Assembly (NCBI GenBank): GCA_947625555.1
Contig: CANQOT010000002.1
Location: 1 to 64,000, forward strand
Direction of reading: 5' to 3'
Length of the DNA stretch: 64,000 nucleotides
Source of the DNA: an uncultured Clostridia bacterium
Lineage (GTDB): Bacteria > Bacillota > Clostridia > Christensenellales > Borkfalkiaceae
Of the stretch, positions 39,281 through 48,062 are shown in pieces. How positions within the stretch are numbered: the stretch's first letter is position 1; every line of letters starts with the position of its first letter. The translations under genes were made by a program, and so were the position numbers. The notes beneath the pieces are model-generated. The model was not told the DNA's origin, ran no database searches, and worked only from the letters and a program-made list of their open reading frames with translations.

Positions 39281-39322
39281 TCGCCGCCCCGAGGCACAGC
39301 CTCGGGGCGGCATTCTTTTTAT
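39281..39322. terminator. Bidirectional terminator between thiT and rseP
   Basis: Stem gccgccccgaggc / gcctcggggcggc (39283-39311) followed by cattcttttt; both genes end here. Confidence 0.88.
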
Positions 39323-39328
39323 CATTTT

Positions 39329-40708
39329 TTATACGAATTGCAACACGTCGACCACAATGGCGAAGGCGAAGAGGAGGACGATGCCGACGGCGTGGATGAT
39401 GGCTTCCACCTTGCGGCTGATGGGCTTTTTTCTGATCCATTCGATGACGGTGAACACGATCTTGCTGCCGTCGAGAGCGGGAATGGGCATGAGGTTGATG
39501 ACGGCGAGATTGACGCCGATGAAGGCCGTTATCTCCAAAAATCCGCGGAATCCGCCGGCCTCCAACATCTGCGAGGTCGTCTTGATCGTCGTCACGGGCC
39601 CGCCGAGCGTTCGGATGCCGATCTTCCCCGTCAGAAGTTCTCCAAAGACGCGGAAAATGCTCCCCGAGAGCTTGAAGGAATACATGAAGGAACGGCCGAT
39701 CGATTCGAAAAACCCGAAGTGATGATAGACGGTGGAGACCATAAAATATTTGCTCTCCCCCCTCTCCTCGATACCGACGCCGAGGGCGGGCCAGACGGTG
39801 CCGTAATCGGTGCTGTTTTTCACCTTCACATCGGAACGGACCATGATCTCGACCGTCTGCCGCTTGTAGGAGCCGTCCTCCTGTTTGCGGAATACCCCGA
39901 ACTTCACGATATCGCCCTCCTTCTTTCCGTTGAGGCCGTAGTAGAGGTCGGTCGGGATATAGATGCTCTTTCCGTTGAGCGAAATGAGGATATCGTCGGG
40001 TTGGAAGGAATATTCGGCGGGACTTTGCTCCGAGGGCGCCACGCCGCCTATTTTGATGAGGCTCTGGCCGTAGCTCGCAAAGAGAATGACGATGAACAGA
40101 AGCGCCAAAATATAGTTCATGAACGCGCCCGCGAACAGCACGAGGATGCGCTGCCACGGCTTTTTATGGTCGAACAGGCCGTCGTCCGATCCTTTTGCGG
40201 GCGGAAGGGTAGCCGCGGGGGCCTCTTCGCCCTCGGCCGCGGGAAGGGCAAGCGGTTCATCGGCCTTTTCGACAGTTTCCGTCCCCTCTCCGCCATCTTC
40301 CTGCGCGGGCGTATCCGTGAGGAGTATGGTATCCGCGGTCTCCGCCTTCGTACCTTCGGAAAGCTCCGTAAAGGGCTCTGCGGCGGGGGTATCCTCGGAC
40401 ATGGTACCCTTCTTTTTCTTCTTGCGCTTCTTTTCCTTCCTCTCTTCTTCGAGTTCGTCCTCCCCCGCAAACGCGCAATAGCCGCCGAGCGGAAGGAGAC
40501 GGATGGAGAAGATCTCATCCGACTTCTTGCGCTTCTTCTTGAAGATGGGAGGGCCGAAGCCGATGGAGAACTCGTCGATTTTGAACTTCAAGAGCTTGCC
40601 CATGAGATAGTGCCCGAACTCATGGACGGTGATCATGATGAGAAGGATGAGGATCGCGAGAAGGACGGAGCCGATCGAGCTCCATACATCGAGGAAATTA
40701 TTTGCCAT
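39329..40708 (-). CDS. rseP: RseP-type site-2 membrane protease with charged insertion
   Basis: 459 residues from the ATG at 40708. Zinc motif HEFGH at 29-33 in the first helix, PDZ domain in the middle (DDILISLNGKSIYIP), and the second active-site segment NLMPIPALDGS with the metal-binding Asp. Cleaves anti-sigma factors and signal peptide remnants within the membrane. Residues ~80-172 form an insertion that is Lys-rich (KEKKRKKKKKG) then acidic and Thr/Glu/Pro-rich, with no hydrophobic segment. Last gene of the pyrH operon; overlaps dxr by 11 bp. Confidence 0.93.
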   Translation of the reverse strand: MANNFLDVWSSIGSVLLAILILLIMITVHEFGHYLMGKLLKFKIDEFSIGFGPPIFKKKRKKSDEIFSIRLLPLGGYCAFAGEDELEEERKEKKRKKKKKGTMSEDTPAAEPFTELSEGTKAETADTILLTDTPAQEDGGEGTETVEKADEPLALPAAEGEEAPAATLPPAKGSDDGLFDHKKPWQRILVLFAGAFMNYILALLFIVILFASYGQSLIKIGGVAPSEQSPAEYSFQPDDILISLNGKSIYIPTDLYYGLNGKKEGDIVKFGVFRKQEDGSYKRQTVEIMVRSDVKVKNSTDYGTVWPALGVGIEERGESKYFMVSTVYHHFGFFESIGRSFMYSFKLSGSIFRVFGELLTGKIGIRTLGGPVTTIKTTSQMLEAGGFRGFLEITAFIGVNLAVINLMPIPALDGSKIVFTVIEWIRKKPISRKVEAIIHAVGIVLLFAFAIVVDVLQFV

Positions 40709-41786
40709 ATATGAACGCCCGAGCGGCCCTCCGTGCTGCCGCATCCGCCTCTTTCAACGCGGAAAGATCTTCCGCCTCTTCGCGGGGGATACTGCCGAGG
40801 ACATCGCCGATAGTTTCGGCGATTTGGGAGAATGTTATGTGACCTTTTAAGAATGCGGAAACGGCCTCCTCCGCCGCCCCGTTGAGGAGGGTGGGCGCCG
40901 TTCCCCCCGCCCTTCCCGCCGCGAGGGCGAGACCGAAGCAGGGAAATTTTTCTTTCGGAAGGGGTAAAAAGTGTAGCGCGCCGAGCCGGGCAAGGTCGAG
41001 CTGCGGGGTGCATGCGAGCCGCTCGGGATAGGTGAGCGCGAGCTGGATGGGGAGCCGCATATCGGGATAGCCGAGCTGGGCGATCATGGCGCCGTCGGCA
41101 AACGAGACGAGGGAATGCACGATGCTCTCGGGGTGCACGACGGCCTCGATATGCTCGAAGTCGGTCTCGTACAGCCACTTTGCCTCGATGATCTCGTACC
41201 CCTTGTTGAGGAGGGTGGCGCTGTCGACGGTGACCTTTTTGCCCATCTTCCAAGTCGGATGGGCGAGGGCCTCCTGCGCCGTGACGCGGGCGAGGGCTTC
41301 CTTCTCGTAATGCAGGAAGGGCCCGCCGCTCGCGGTGAGAATGAGTTTTTCGAACCCTGCCTCTCTTCGAAAGCCGAGCGCCTGAAAGATGGCGGAATGC
41401 TCGCTATCGACGGGGACGATCTCCACCCCCCTCTCTTTTGCCGCCTTCATGACGAGTTCGCCGCCGCAGACGAGGGATTCTTTGTTGGCGAGAAGGACGC
41501 GTTTTCCCGCCTCGATCGCGGACATGGTATAGGCAAGGCCCGCAAAGCCTCCCGCGGCAATGAAGGCGACGTCGCAATCTTCGAAGAGCGCGCCAAAGGG
41601 GATCTCCCCCTCCGCGGCGCAATGGGCAATGCAGGGCGAGAACTCCTTTTTGAGCATGGAAAGGCTGTCCGCGTCCGTCCCGCAGGCGAGCGCGGTGATA
41701 CGAAATCTTTCGGGATGGCTGCGGACGATGTCGAGCGTCTGCCGCCCGATGCTTCCCGTACAGCCGATGAGGGCGATGTTTATCAT
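40698..41786 (-). CDS. dxr: 1-deoxy-D-xylulose 5-phosphate reductoisomerase
   Basis: 362 residues from the ATG at 41786 (GAGGTG site). NADPH motif GCTGSIGRQTLDIV, LANKESLVCGGE, VPVDSEHSAIFQ, LTASGGPF and TVDSATLLNKG are DXR motifs. Commits to the MEP isoprenoid route; its products feed UppS two genes upstream. Confidence 0.96.
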   Translation of the reverse strand: MINIALIGCTGSIGRQTLDIVRSHPERFRITALACGTDADSLSMLKKEFSPCIAHCAAEGEIPFGALFEDCDVAFIAAGGFAGLAYTMSAIEAGKRVLLANKESLVCGGELVMKAAKERGVEIVPVDSEHSAIFQALGFRREAGFEKLILTASGGPFLHYEKEALARVTAQEALAHPTWKMGKKVTVDSATLLNKGYEIIEAKWLYETDFEHIEAVVHPESIVHSLVSFADGAMIAQLGYPDMRLPIQLALTYPERLACTPQLDLARLGALHFLPLPKEKFPCFGLALAAGRAGGTAPTLLNGAAEEAVSAFLKGHITFSQIAETIGDVLGSIPREEAEDLSALKEADAAARRAARAFIYGK

Positions 41787-41804
41787 ACCCACCTCAATGA
41801 AAAA

Positions 41805-41830
41805 ACAGCCCGCCGGCATAGGCGGGCGTT
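41805..41830 (-). terminator. Hairpin between cdsA and dxr
   Basis: Minus strand cgcccgcc / ggcgggc then tgttttttc. It may attenuate expression of dxr and rseP relative to the upstream genes. Confidence 0.7.
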
Positions 41831-41845
41831 TCTATTCTATGCCGA

Positions 41846-42877
41846 TCAACCGAACAACATGAGTTTTGCGACCAAAGCGATACAGACGATGAGCCCCGCA
41901 TAGAGCGAGGAATCGATTCTGTCCAAAACGCCGCCGTGCCCGGGCAAGATCTTGCCCATATCCTTGATGCCGAGTTTGCGCTTGATGGCGCTCTCGACGA
42001 GGTCGCCGAACTGCGAGAAGGCCGCCGTCAGAATGCCCAGCGCGATGAAAAAGACGAGGTTGGTCGCGTCGGGCGCGATCTCGCGGATGGGCTGGAACAA
42101 AAGCCCTGCGTCCGCCCTCATGAGGCCGTAATAGATAAAGAAGATGGCGACCGCCCCGACCGCGCCGCCGAGAAGGCCCCCGAGGCCGCCGATGACCGTC
42201 TTTTTGGGGGAGATGTTGGGCGCCATCTTGGCGGGGAGCTTCTTGCCGAAGAGCTTCCCGAAGAAGAAGGCGAACACATCCGCAAAGGGCGCGACGACAA
42301 AGACAATCATGATCGCGAGTTCGGAGTAATATTCGAGATGATTGCAAATGGTGATGACGAGGAGGAAAAACGCGGGATAGACGTAGCAGAGGAGGGCGTA
42401 GCCCGTCGATTCGAGCGTCACGTGCTTATGGGCGAACACCAACAGGGACGCAAGCACCGCCATGCCCGCGATGAGCACGATGAAGGTGATGTGCATGGAG
42501 TAGTTTCTGCCCCGCGCCTCGGTGATATCCTGCCCGGGGAGGCCGATTCCGAGCACTTCGGAATAGTGATAGTCGCTCAGCGCATAGGCCACGATGATCC
42601 CGAGCGCAAAGATGAGGATGAGCACCTTCTGCGAAATGTGCAGTTTATCCTTGAAGGCGCGGATCATCTCGAATGTGCCGAAGAAGGCAAAGACGAGGAT
42701 GAGCCCATCAAAAAAGAGCTCGTTTACAAAAATTTTAAGGAGAAAAAACCCGACGAGGACGAGGGCGTAGAGCGTCCCCGTGATCATGCGCAGTTTCAGA
42801 TCTTTCCCCGACGAACGTGCGGGTCGCGCGGCCGTATCCTGCGCTTCTTGCGGTTGTTGCGTTTGATTATCTTCCAT
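41846..42877 (-). CDS. cdsA: Phosphatidate cytidylyltransferase
   Basis: 343 residues, about eight membrane helices. The CdsA signature is present near the C-terminus (SQFGDLVESAIKRKLGIKD then GKILPGHGGVLDRIDS). It makes CDP-diacylglycerol for phospholipid synthesis. A polar N-terminal tail of ~27 residues (QTQQPQEAQDTAARP) is an addition. In the pyrH operon. Confidence 0.95.
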   Translation of the reverse strand: MEDNQTQQPQEAQDTAARPARSSGKDLKLRMITGTLYALVLVGFFLLKIFVNELFFDGLILVFAFFGTFEMIRAFKDKLHISQKVLILIFALGIIVAYALSDYHYSEVLGIGLPGQDITEARGRNYSMHITFIVLIAGMAVLASLLVFAHKHVTLESTGYALLCYVYPAFFLLVITICNHLEYYSELAIMIVFVVAPFADVFAFFFGKLFGKKLPAKMAPNISPKKTVIGGLGGLLGGAVGAVAIFFIYYGLMRADAGLLFQPIREIAPDATNLVFFIALGILTAAFSQFGDLVESAIKRKLGIKDMGKILPGHGGVLDRIDSSLYAGLIVCIALVAKLMLFG

Positions 42878-42882
42878 GATGT

Positions 42883-43572
42883 TTACTTTAATTTCCCATA
42901 CCTTCTGTCGCGCTTCGCATAGTCGATAAGCGCCGCATCGAAGTCCTCATCCGTAAAATCGGGGAACATCTTCTCCGAAAAACAGATCTCGGCGTAGGCC
43001 GCCTCGAAGAGCAGAAAATTGGAGAGCCGCTTCTCCCCGCCCGTGCGAATGAGGAGGTCCATCGCGGACATGCCCCCCGTCGAGAGCTTCTCGGCGAAAC
43101 TTTCGAGGGTCTGTTCCTTCCCCTCGCGCACGGCCTTGTTGCAGGCAAAGACGATATCCTGCCGCCCGCCGTAGCCGATGGCAAATGTCAAAAGCCCCCT
43201 CTCGCCCGCGGCCGTGTCCCTTTCCGCCGCCTCGATGAGACGGACGATATCCTGCGGGATGAGCGAGCGGTCCCCGATGACGCGAAGGCGGATGTTTCTT
43301 TCGAGAAGGGTGGATATATGCTGCGTAAAATAGAGGCGGAAGAGGCCGAACAGGTCGTCGAGCTCTTCCTTGGGACGGCTCAAATTCTCGGTGGAGAGGG
43401 CGAACAGGGTGAGCTCCTTCACTCCCCTGTCGAAGGCATGCTCGATGAGGGAGAGCATGCGCTTCATACCCGCCCTGTGCCCGAGTGGCCTCATGAGAAG
43501 GCGCTTTTTTGCCCACCTGCCGTTGCCGTCCATGATGATCCCGACGTGAAACGGGGTAACCATGTCCGCCAT
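42883..43572 (-). CDS. uppS: Undecaprenyl diphosphate synthase
   Basis: 229 residues. Cis-prenyltransferase motifs: HVGIIMDGNGRWAKKR, GHRAGMKRM, LTLFALSTENLSRPKEE, and DLLIRTGGEKRLSNFLLFEA. Makes the C55 carrier for wall synthesis. The start codon shares its A with the frr stop (TGATG). Confidence 0.96.
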   Translation of the reverse strand: MADMVTPFHVGIIMDGNGRWAKKRLLMRPLGHRAGMKRMLSLIEHAFDRGVKELTLFALSTENLSRPKEELDDLFGLFRLYFTQHISTLLERNIRLRVIGDRSLIPQDIVRLIEAAERDTAAGERGLLTFAIGYGGRQDIVFACNKAVREGKEQTLESFAEKLSTGGMSAMDLLIRTGGEKRLSNFLLFEAAYAEICFSEKMFPDFTDEDFDAALIDYAKRDRRYGKLK

Positions 43573-44144
43573 CAGATCGTCATGAGCTCCTTTTCTTTGG
43601 CGGAGACGATCTTATCGATCTCCGCGACGCAGTCGGAGACGGACTTCTCGACGTCGATCTCGCCGTTCTTGGCCTCGTCCTCGGAGATCTCCTTATTCGT
43701 TTTCAGCTTCTTCAAGGCCTCCATGGCGTCGCGGCGGTTGTTGCGCGCGGCCACTTTGGTCTCCTCTCCCATCTTCTTCACCTGCTTGACGAGGTCGCGG
43801 CGGCGCTCTTCGGTGAGCTCGGGAAAGACGAGCCGGATGACGTTCCCGTCGTTCGAAGGCGTGATGCCGATGTTGGAGGCGAGGATGGCCTTTTCGACGG
43901 CCTTCAAAAGGGACTTATCCCACGGGCTGATGACGAGGCATCTCGCATCCGCCACGGCGATATTGCCGAGCTGCTGCAAGGGGGTCATCATGCCGTAGGC
44001 CTCCACTTGGAGTTTATCGAGAATGTGCGGATTGGCCCTGCCCGCACGGATGGAGGCGAAGTTTTCTTTGAGGACGCTCACCGTCTTTTCGAGCTTGTCG
44101 TCGAGCGTGAGGAAGATCTCTTCTACCTTTTCGTTATCTACCAT
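43572..44144 (-). CDS. frr: Ribosome recycling factor
   Basis: 190 residues: ENFASIRAGRANPHILDKLQ, VEAYGMMTPLQQLGNIAVAD and the helical C-terminus are RRF throughout. Splits ribosomes after termination with EF-G. Confidence 0.97.
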   Translation of the reverse strand: MVDNEKVEEIFLTLDDKLEKTVSVLKENFASIRAGRANPHILDKLQVEAYGMMTPLQQLGNIAVADARCLVISPWDKSLLKAVEKAILASNIGITPSNDGNVIRLVFPELTEERRRDLVKQVKKMGEETKVAARNNRRDAMEALKKLKTNKEISEDEAKNGEIDVEKSVSDCVAEIDKIVSAKEKELMTI

Positions 44145-44176
44145 ATGCTTTCTCCTTTTCCCTTATCAAAGGTTTT

Positions 44177-44887
44177 TTATTCGTTGGAAATGAGGGTGCC
44201 GAGATGCTCGCCGCAGACGGCGCGTAGGATGGAATCTTCCTCCCCGAGGGCGAAGGCGAGCACGGGGATATCGTTCTCCATGCACATCGTCGCCGCCGTC
44301 GCGTCCATCGCTTTGAGCCCGCCCGAGATCACCTCGCGGAAGGTGAGTTTTTCGTATTTTTTGGCACAGGGGTTGAGATTGGGGTCGCTATCGTAAATGC
44401 CGTCGACGTTTTTCGCCATGAGGAGGACGTCGGCATTTATCTCGCATGCGCGCTGGGCGGCCGCCGTATCCGTCGAGCAGTAAGGGTTGCCCGTGCCGCA
44501 GGCAATGATGACGATGCGCCCCTCTTCGAAGTGATGGAGGGCCTTGCGCAGGATGTAGGGCTCGGCGACGGAGATCATATTGAGGGCGGTCTGTACGCGG
44601 GTGGGAATGCCCCGCTGCTCGATGGCGTCCATCATCGCGAGGGAATTCATCACGGTCGCGAGCATGCCCATCTGGTCGGCGGTGGTGCGTTCCATCTTCG
44701 TCCCCTGCCTGCCCCGCCAAAAGTTCCCCCCGCCGATGACGAGTGCGATATCCACGCCCATATTGTGGACTTTGACGAGTTGATCGACGACGCCGCTTAC
44801 GACCTGTTCGTTGAGCCCGAACTTCTGCTCGCCCGCGAGCGCTTCGCCCGAAAGTTTCAAAAGGATGCGCTTATATTTCGGCTGCAT
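44177..44887 (-). CDS. pyrH: UMP kinase
   Basis: 236 residues of the amino-acid kinase fold: RILLKLSGEALAGEQKFG, VIGGGNFWRGRQG, MGMLATVMNSLAMMDAIEQR and ACGTGNPYCSTDTAAAQRAC. Phosphorylates UMP. First gene of pyrH-frr-uppS-cdsA-dxr-rseP, with promoter 44916-44944 and a GGGGGAG site. Confidence 0.97.
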   Translation of the reverse strand: MQPKYKRILLKLSGEALAGEQKFGLNEQVVSGVVDQLVKVHNMGVDIALVIGGGNFWRGRQGTKMERTTADQMGMLATVMNSLAMMDAIEQRGIPTRVQTALNMISVAEPYILRKALHHFEEGRIVIIACGTGNPYCSTDTAAAQRACEINADVLLMAKNVDGIYDSDPNLNPCAKKYEKLTFREVISGGLKAMDATAATMCMENDIPVLAFALGEEDSILRAVCGEHLGTLISNE

Positions 44888-44915
44888 GGCCTGCTCCCCC
44901 TATGATATTGTTTTC

Positions 44916-44944
44916 AGTATAGCATATGCAGGAAAAAAATGCAA
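44916..44944 (-). promoter_or_regulatory. Promoter of the pyrH operon
   Basis: Minus strand TTGCAT (44939-44944), 17-bp spacer, TATACT (44916-44921). Confidence 0.82.
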
Positions 44945-44966
44945 GACTTTCCAAAAGAAATGTGAA

Positions 44967-44994
44967 GCGCCCCGAGGCAAATGCCTCGGGGCGC
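44967..44994 (-). terminator. Terminator-like hairpin after lipoprotein 45024
   Basis: Stem gcgccccgaggca / tgcctcggggcgc; the minus-strand tail is only moderately T-rich. Confidence 0.65.
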
Positions 44995-45023
44995 GCTGTT
45001 CTTGTTCGGATCATGAAGACAAA

Positions 45024-47750
45024 TTATCCTTCATAAACCGTGATGGTGAAGTTGGGACCTGTGCCGGTCACTTTGAACTTGATCGCTTCACCGCCGGTCG
45101 GCGTGAAGGTGATGAGGTAGAAGTCACCCTTGTCTTCCACCGAAGAGGTGCCGGTGTACGTATTCATGCCTACGTCCGGAATAAGCTCCACAACGGATAC
45201 GATCCCGGTGGGTTTACCGTCTTCTCCATACGTAATGGTAACGCTCTCGTAAGGATCTACGTAATTGACAGTCTTGACAAACGATTTTTCCACTTCCACA
45301 GTCATCGTCCAATTAGCTATTTCTTCGCCCTCGATCGTGATCGTGAGAACGTAGTAGTCCGATCCAAACGAAGGAGTATAGGAGTACTTGAACGACTTAT
45401 CGCCGAGCTTTTCAAGAACTTCGTTGCTTTGGTGCTGATTGTACTGTTCATCGTAGAGGCGGGAGCCACCCTTCTTAATCGTGTAGATCGAGATGATATC
45501 CCCATCGACCATGAAGGTAACTTCGTAACTTGCATTGTCGCTTCCCGTCGCGGTGAGCGTCTTGGAGGTCTTTTCCACCTTCTTGACGGTGATCTTGGCG
45601 TCGGAGTACTTATCAAGCGAAGCGGGATCCCCCCATTTTGCACCAGTGATATCGATCGTATAATTGATTAGAGTGTCGCCGACGGTTTCCTTGCATTCCC
45701 AATAGTATTCAAAGTCTTCGCCGACTTCCCTGCTCTGCCTCGCCAAAGAGGATGCGACAAGCGTATAACTGCTTCCGCTCTTCTTATAGAAGTCGGATAA
45801 ACGGTTTTCACTACCGGTGGTAATATCGAGGCGATATTCTTGATCGTCGGTGAGAAGGGAAACCCCGGAGAGCGCCTTCGTTGCCGTGTTTTTGCTAAGG
45901 TCAACGGTCACCGCATACTTACTTGAACTATCAACATAGGTCAAAGTAAGCTCGCCGCCGAAGACCGTGACCTCGGTGCAGACATTATCGCCATATTTGG
46001 TGGTGCCGCCAAAGGTGACTTCATATTCATCGCCAATTCCCGACGTATTCTGCACGTCGACTTTTTGGATCGTGAACACGACGTTGACGTCGGTGCCGGC
46101 TTCCTTCACGGTGAGTGTGACCTCTACGCCGACGAAGAAATAAGTTTTCTCGTCGATCGTCACGCTGCCGTCCTCGTTCTTGGTGAGGGTAACGTCCCCG
46201 CCGATCGTCGCAGTGGTTTCCGACGTGATGACATAGTTCTCGGCTACGGAGCCCGTAGCAAGCGCGGTCGCCTTTCCGTCCGCGAAGTTATAACCTTCCT
46301 GCGCCGCAAGGCTGAAGAGCGTTTTGCCGGTAAGGAAGTCTTCGAGCGCGGACGCCGATTCCGTCGTGACGGTGATCTTCGCATTGGTGTAATCGTCTTG
46401 GGCTGCGGTTTCGCCCCACACTGCGCCCGTGATGGTGACCGTGTAGGTCGTCGTCGTGCCGCCGTCCTCGACGATGGCTATCCAATAATACTTTTCGTCC
46501 CCTTCGTTCTGACGCATCAACGATTGGCCGATTGGCTCTTTTCCGCCTTCAATTACTTTGTAGAGATCCGCAAGACGATGCGAATTGTCGGTGGAGTAGT
46601 CAAGGAAGAGCTCATACTCCCCGTCTTGCGTTTTGAGGGTAACGGAGGAAAGCAACGTCGCGGTGGTGTCGTTGTCGTAATCTGCTACGAATTTGTATGT
46701 GCTCGGTCCCTTGTCAAAATACAAAGTAAATTCATTTGCCGTTTCGGTTTCGTTTAACCCAAACGTCATGAAGTAGCATACCGTCTCACCGAATTTGCAG
46801 GTCTCGCCGAACGTGACCTCATAGTTGTACTCATCTTCTGAATACTCAACAGCGTCGATCGTAAACGTGATGACGACGTCGCCCACGGTAATGGTGGATT
46901 CTTTGCCGAGGAAGTAGAATATAAATACATATTCATCTTCTTCCTCTTCCCCGGCTTTTTGGGTCATGGTCACGGTACCGTCAGCGTTTTTGGTGAATGT
47001 AAATGCACCATAATCCTCAGAAGAAAACTTTATGCCTTCCGCCGTGACGACATAGTCAAATTCCTCCGAGAGCTCACCCATAAGCAGGGTCGCCTTTTTG
47101 TTCTCGAAGGAGAAGGCATACCCATCAAAGCTGTAAATGGTCTTGCCGTCGAGAAAATCTTCAATCGCGGTAAATTCCACCGCAATGGTCGTTTCGCCCG
47201 TAATATGAAAGGTATAGACGTTATCTTGAAGCTCGCCCTTCTTATCCGTGCCGTTCACCGTGAAGGTGCCCACTTCATATCCCTGCGCGGGCGTAAGGGT
47301 GACCGTAAGCTCGGTGCCCTCGGCGTATTTGCCGCCTTCACCCGGAGCGGGGGTCACTTCGACCGTCCCGTTTTCGGGCACGTTCTTCGTGAGGGTGAAC
47401 TGCTTGGGGGTAGTCTGCTCCGACGTAAAGGTGGCCGCGATGGTCGTATCGCCCTCGACGGTGAATTGATAGGTGTTCTCGTCCGAAAGCTCCTTGCCCT
47501 CTCCGTTCACCGTGAAGGTCCCGACGGTATAGCCCGACTTGGGGGTGACCGTAACGGTGACCTCGGTCCCCTCCTCGTACTTGCCTTCCTCTGCCTCGGG
47601 GGAAAGGCTCACGGTGCCTTGACTGCTCTCATATTCCGTCTGCACGGAATAGGTCTTCTTGCTCGAACCGCATGCGGCGACCGCAACGCCCATGCAGACG
47701 AACAAAACCGCGCCGAGGACTGTGAGAAACAGTTTCTTGATCTTGTTCAT
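45024..47750 (-). CDS. Large lipoprotein with bacterial-repeat domains
   Basis: 908 residues. Lipoprotein signal, lipobox VAAC with Cys27, AAGGAG site. Residues ~33-190 hold two copies of a ~75-residue 'bacterial repeat' (G-T-V...G-x-Y-x-x-G-T-E-V-T-V-T...G-Y-x-V-G-T-F-T-V-N-G). Then come two related ~270-residue units, each starting EDFL-x-GKT and rich in TFTKNADGTVT-like strands; the final third differs. Low Cys, acidic, Thr-rich: an extracellular beta-rich protein of unknown ligand. Gene is less GC-rich than the neighbouring pyrH operon. Confidence 0.82.
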   Translation of the reverse strand: MNKIKKLFLTVLGAVLFVCMGVAVAACGSSKKTYSVQTEYESSQGTVSLSPEAEEGKYEEGTEVTVTVTPKSGYTVGTFTVNGEGKELSDENTYQFTVEGDTTIAATFTSEQTTPKQFTLTKNVPENGTVEVTPAPGEGGKYAEGTELTVTLTPAQGYEVGTFTVNGTDKKGELQDNVYTFHITGETTIAVEFTAIEDFLDGKTIYSFDGYAFSFENKKATLLMGELSEEFDYVVTAEGIKFSSEDYGAFTFTKNADGTVTMTQKAGEEEEDEYVFIFYFLGKESTITVGDVVITFTIDAVEYSEDEYNYEVTFGETCKFGETVCYFMTFGLNETETANEFTLYFDKGPSTYKFVADYDNDTTATLLSSVTLKTQDGEYELFLDYSTDNSHRLADLYKVIEGGKEPIGQSLMRQNEGDEKYYWIAIVEDGGTTTTYTVTITGAVWGETAAQDDYTNAKITVTTESASALEDFLTGKTLFSLAAQEGYNFADGKATALATGSVAENYVITSETTATIGGDVTLTKNEDGSVTIDEKTYFFVGVEVTLTVKEAGTDVNVVFTIQKVDVQNTSGIGDEYEVTFGGTTKYGDNVCTEVTVFGGELTLTYVDSSSKYAVTVDLSKNTATKALSGVSLLTDDQEYRLDITTGSENRLSDFYKKSGSSYTLVASSLARQSREVGEDFEYYWECKETVGDTLINYTIDITGAKWGDPASLDKYSDAKITVKKVEKTSKTLTATGSDNASYEVTFMVDGDIISIYTIKKGGSRLYDEQYNQHQSNEVLEKLGDKSFKYSYTPSFGSDYYVLTITIEGEEIANWTMTVEVEKSFVKTVNYVDPYESVTITYGEDGKPTGIVSVVELIPDVGMNTYTGTSSVEDKGDFYLITFTPTGGEAIKFKVTGTGPNFTITVYEG

Positions 47751-47828
47751 ATTCGATCTCCTTTCTGAAATTTTGCATAAAATTCAAAATTTGCGTGAAA
47801 ATTATGCAATTTACACATTTGTAAACAT

Positions 47829-47857
47829 ATGCTACAATATTTTTTCATACTTGTCAA
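47829..47857 (-). promoter_or_regulatory. Promoter of lipoprotein 45024-47750
   Basis: Minus strand TTGACA (47852-47857), 17-bp spacer, TAGCAT (47829-47834). Confidence 0.65.
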
Positions 47858-48014
47858 ATATTTTACCTGCCGTTCGAGGAAAAATTTGAAAAATATTTTC
47901 ATTTTTATTTATATTTACATGAATATATGCAAAATTTAACAAGGGCGCGCCCCCTTTGGGCCCGCTCATCGGCGCGGTCTCTTTTCCGCGCGACGATCGC
48001 GTGGTTTTTTACAA

Positions 48015-48042
48015 ACAAAAAAGAGAGGTCGCCCTCTCTTTC
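48015..48042 (-). terminator. Terminator of lipoprotein 48063
   Basis: Minus strand aaagagagg / cctctctttt with T tail. Confidence 0.82.
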
Positions 48043-48062
48043 CTGTGATATTGCCTTGCGCG

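Larger units (their letters stand above)
47751..48062. other. AT-rich intergenic region with promoter and dyads
   Basis: 312 bp without a gene. Holds the terminator of 48063 on its right, then AT-rich DNA with ttgcataa / ttatgcaa (47773-47780 and 47802-47809) in the leader of 45024-47750 and atatatgcaaaattt at 47932-47946. Confidence 0.6.

Noticed and set aside
41519..41529. TACCATGTCCG in dxr as an inserted element
   Set aside because: The local protein sequence (YTMSAIEAGK) fits the family without any insertion, so this copy can be explained by codon choice.
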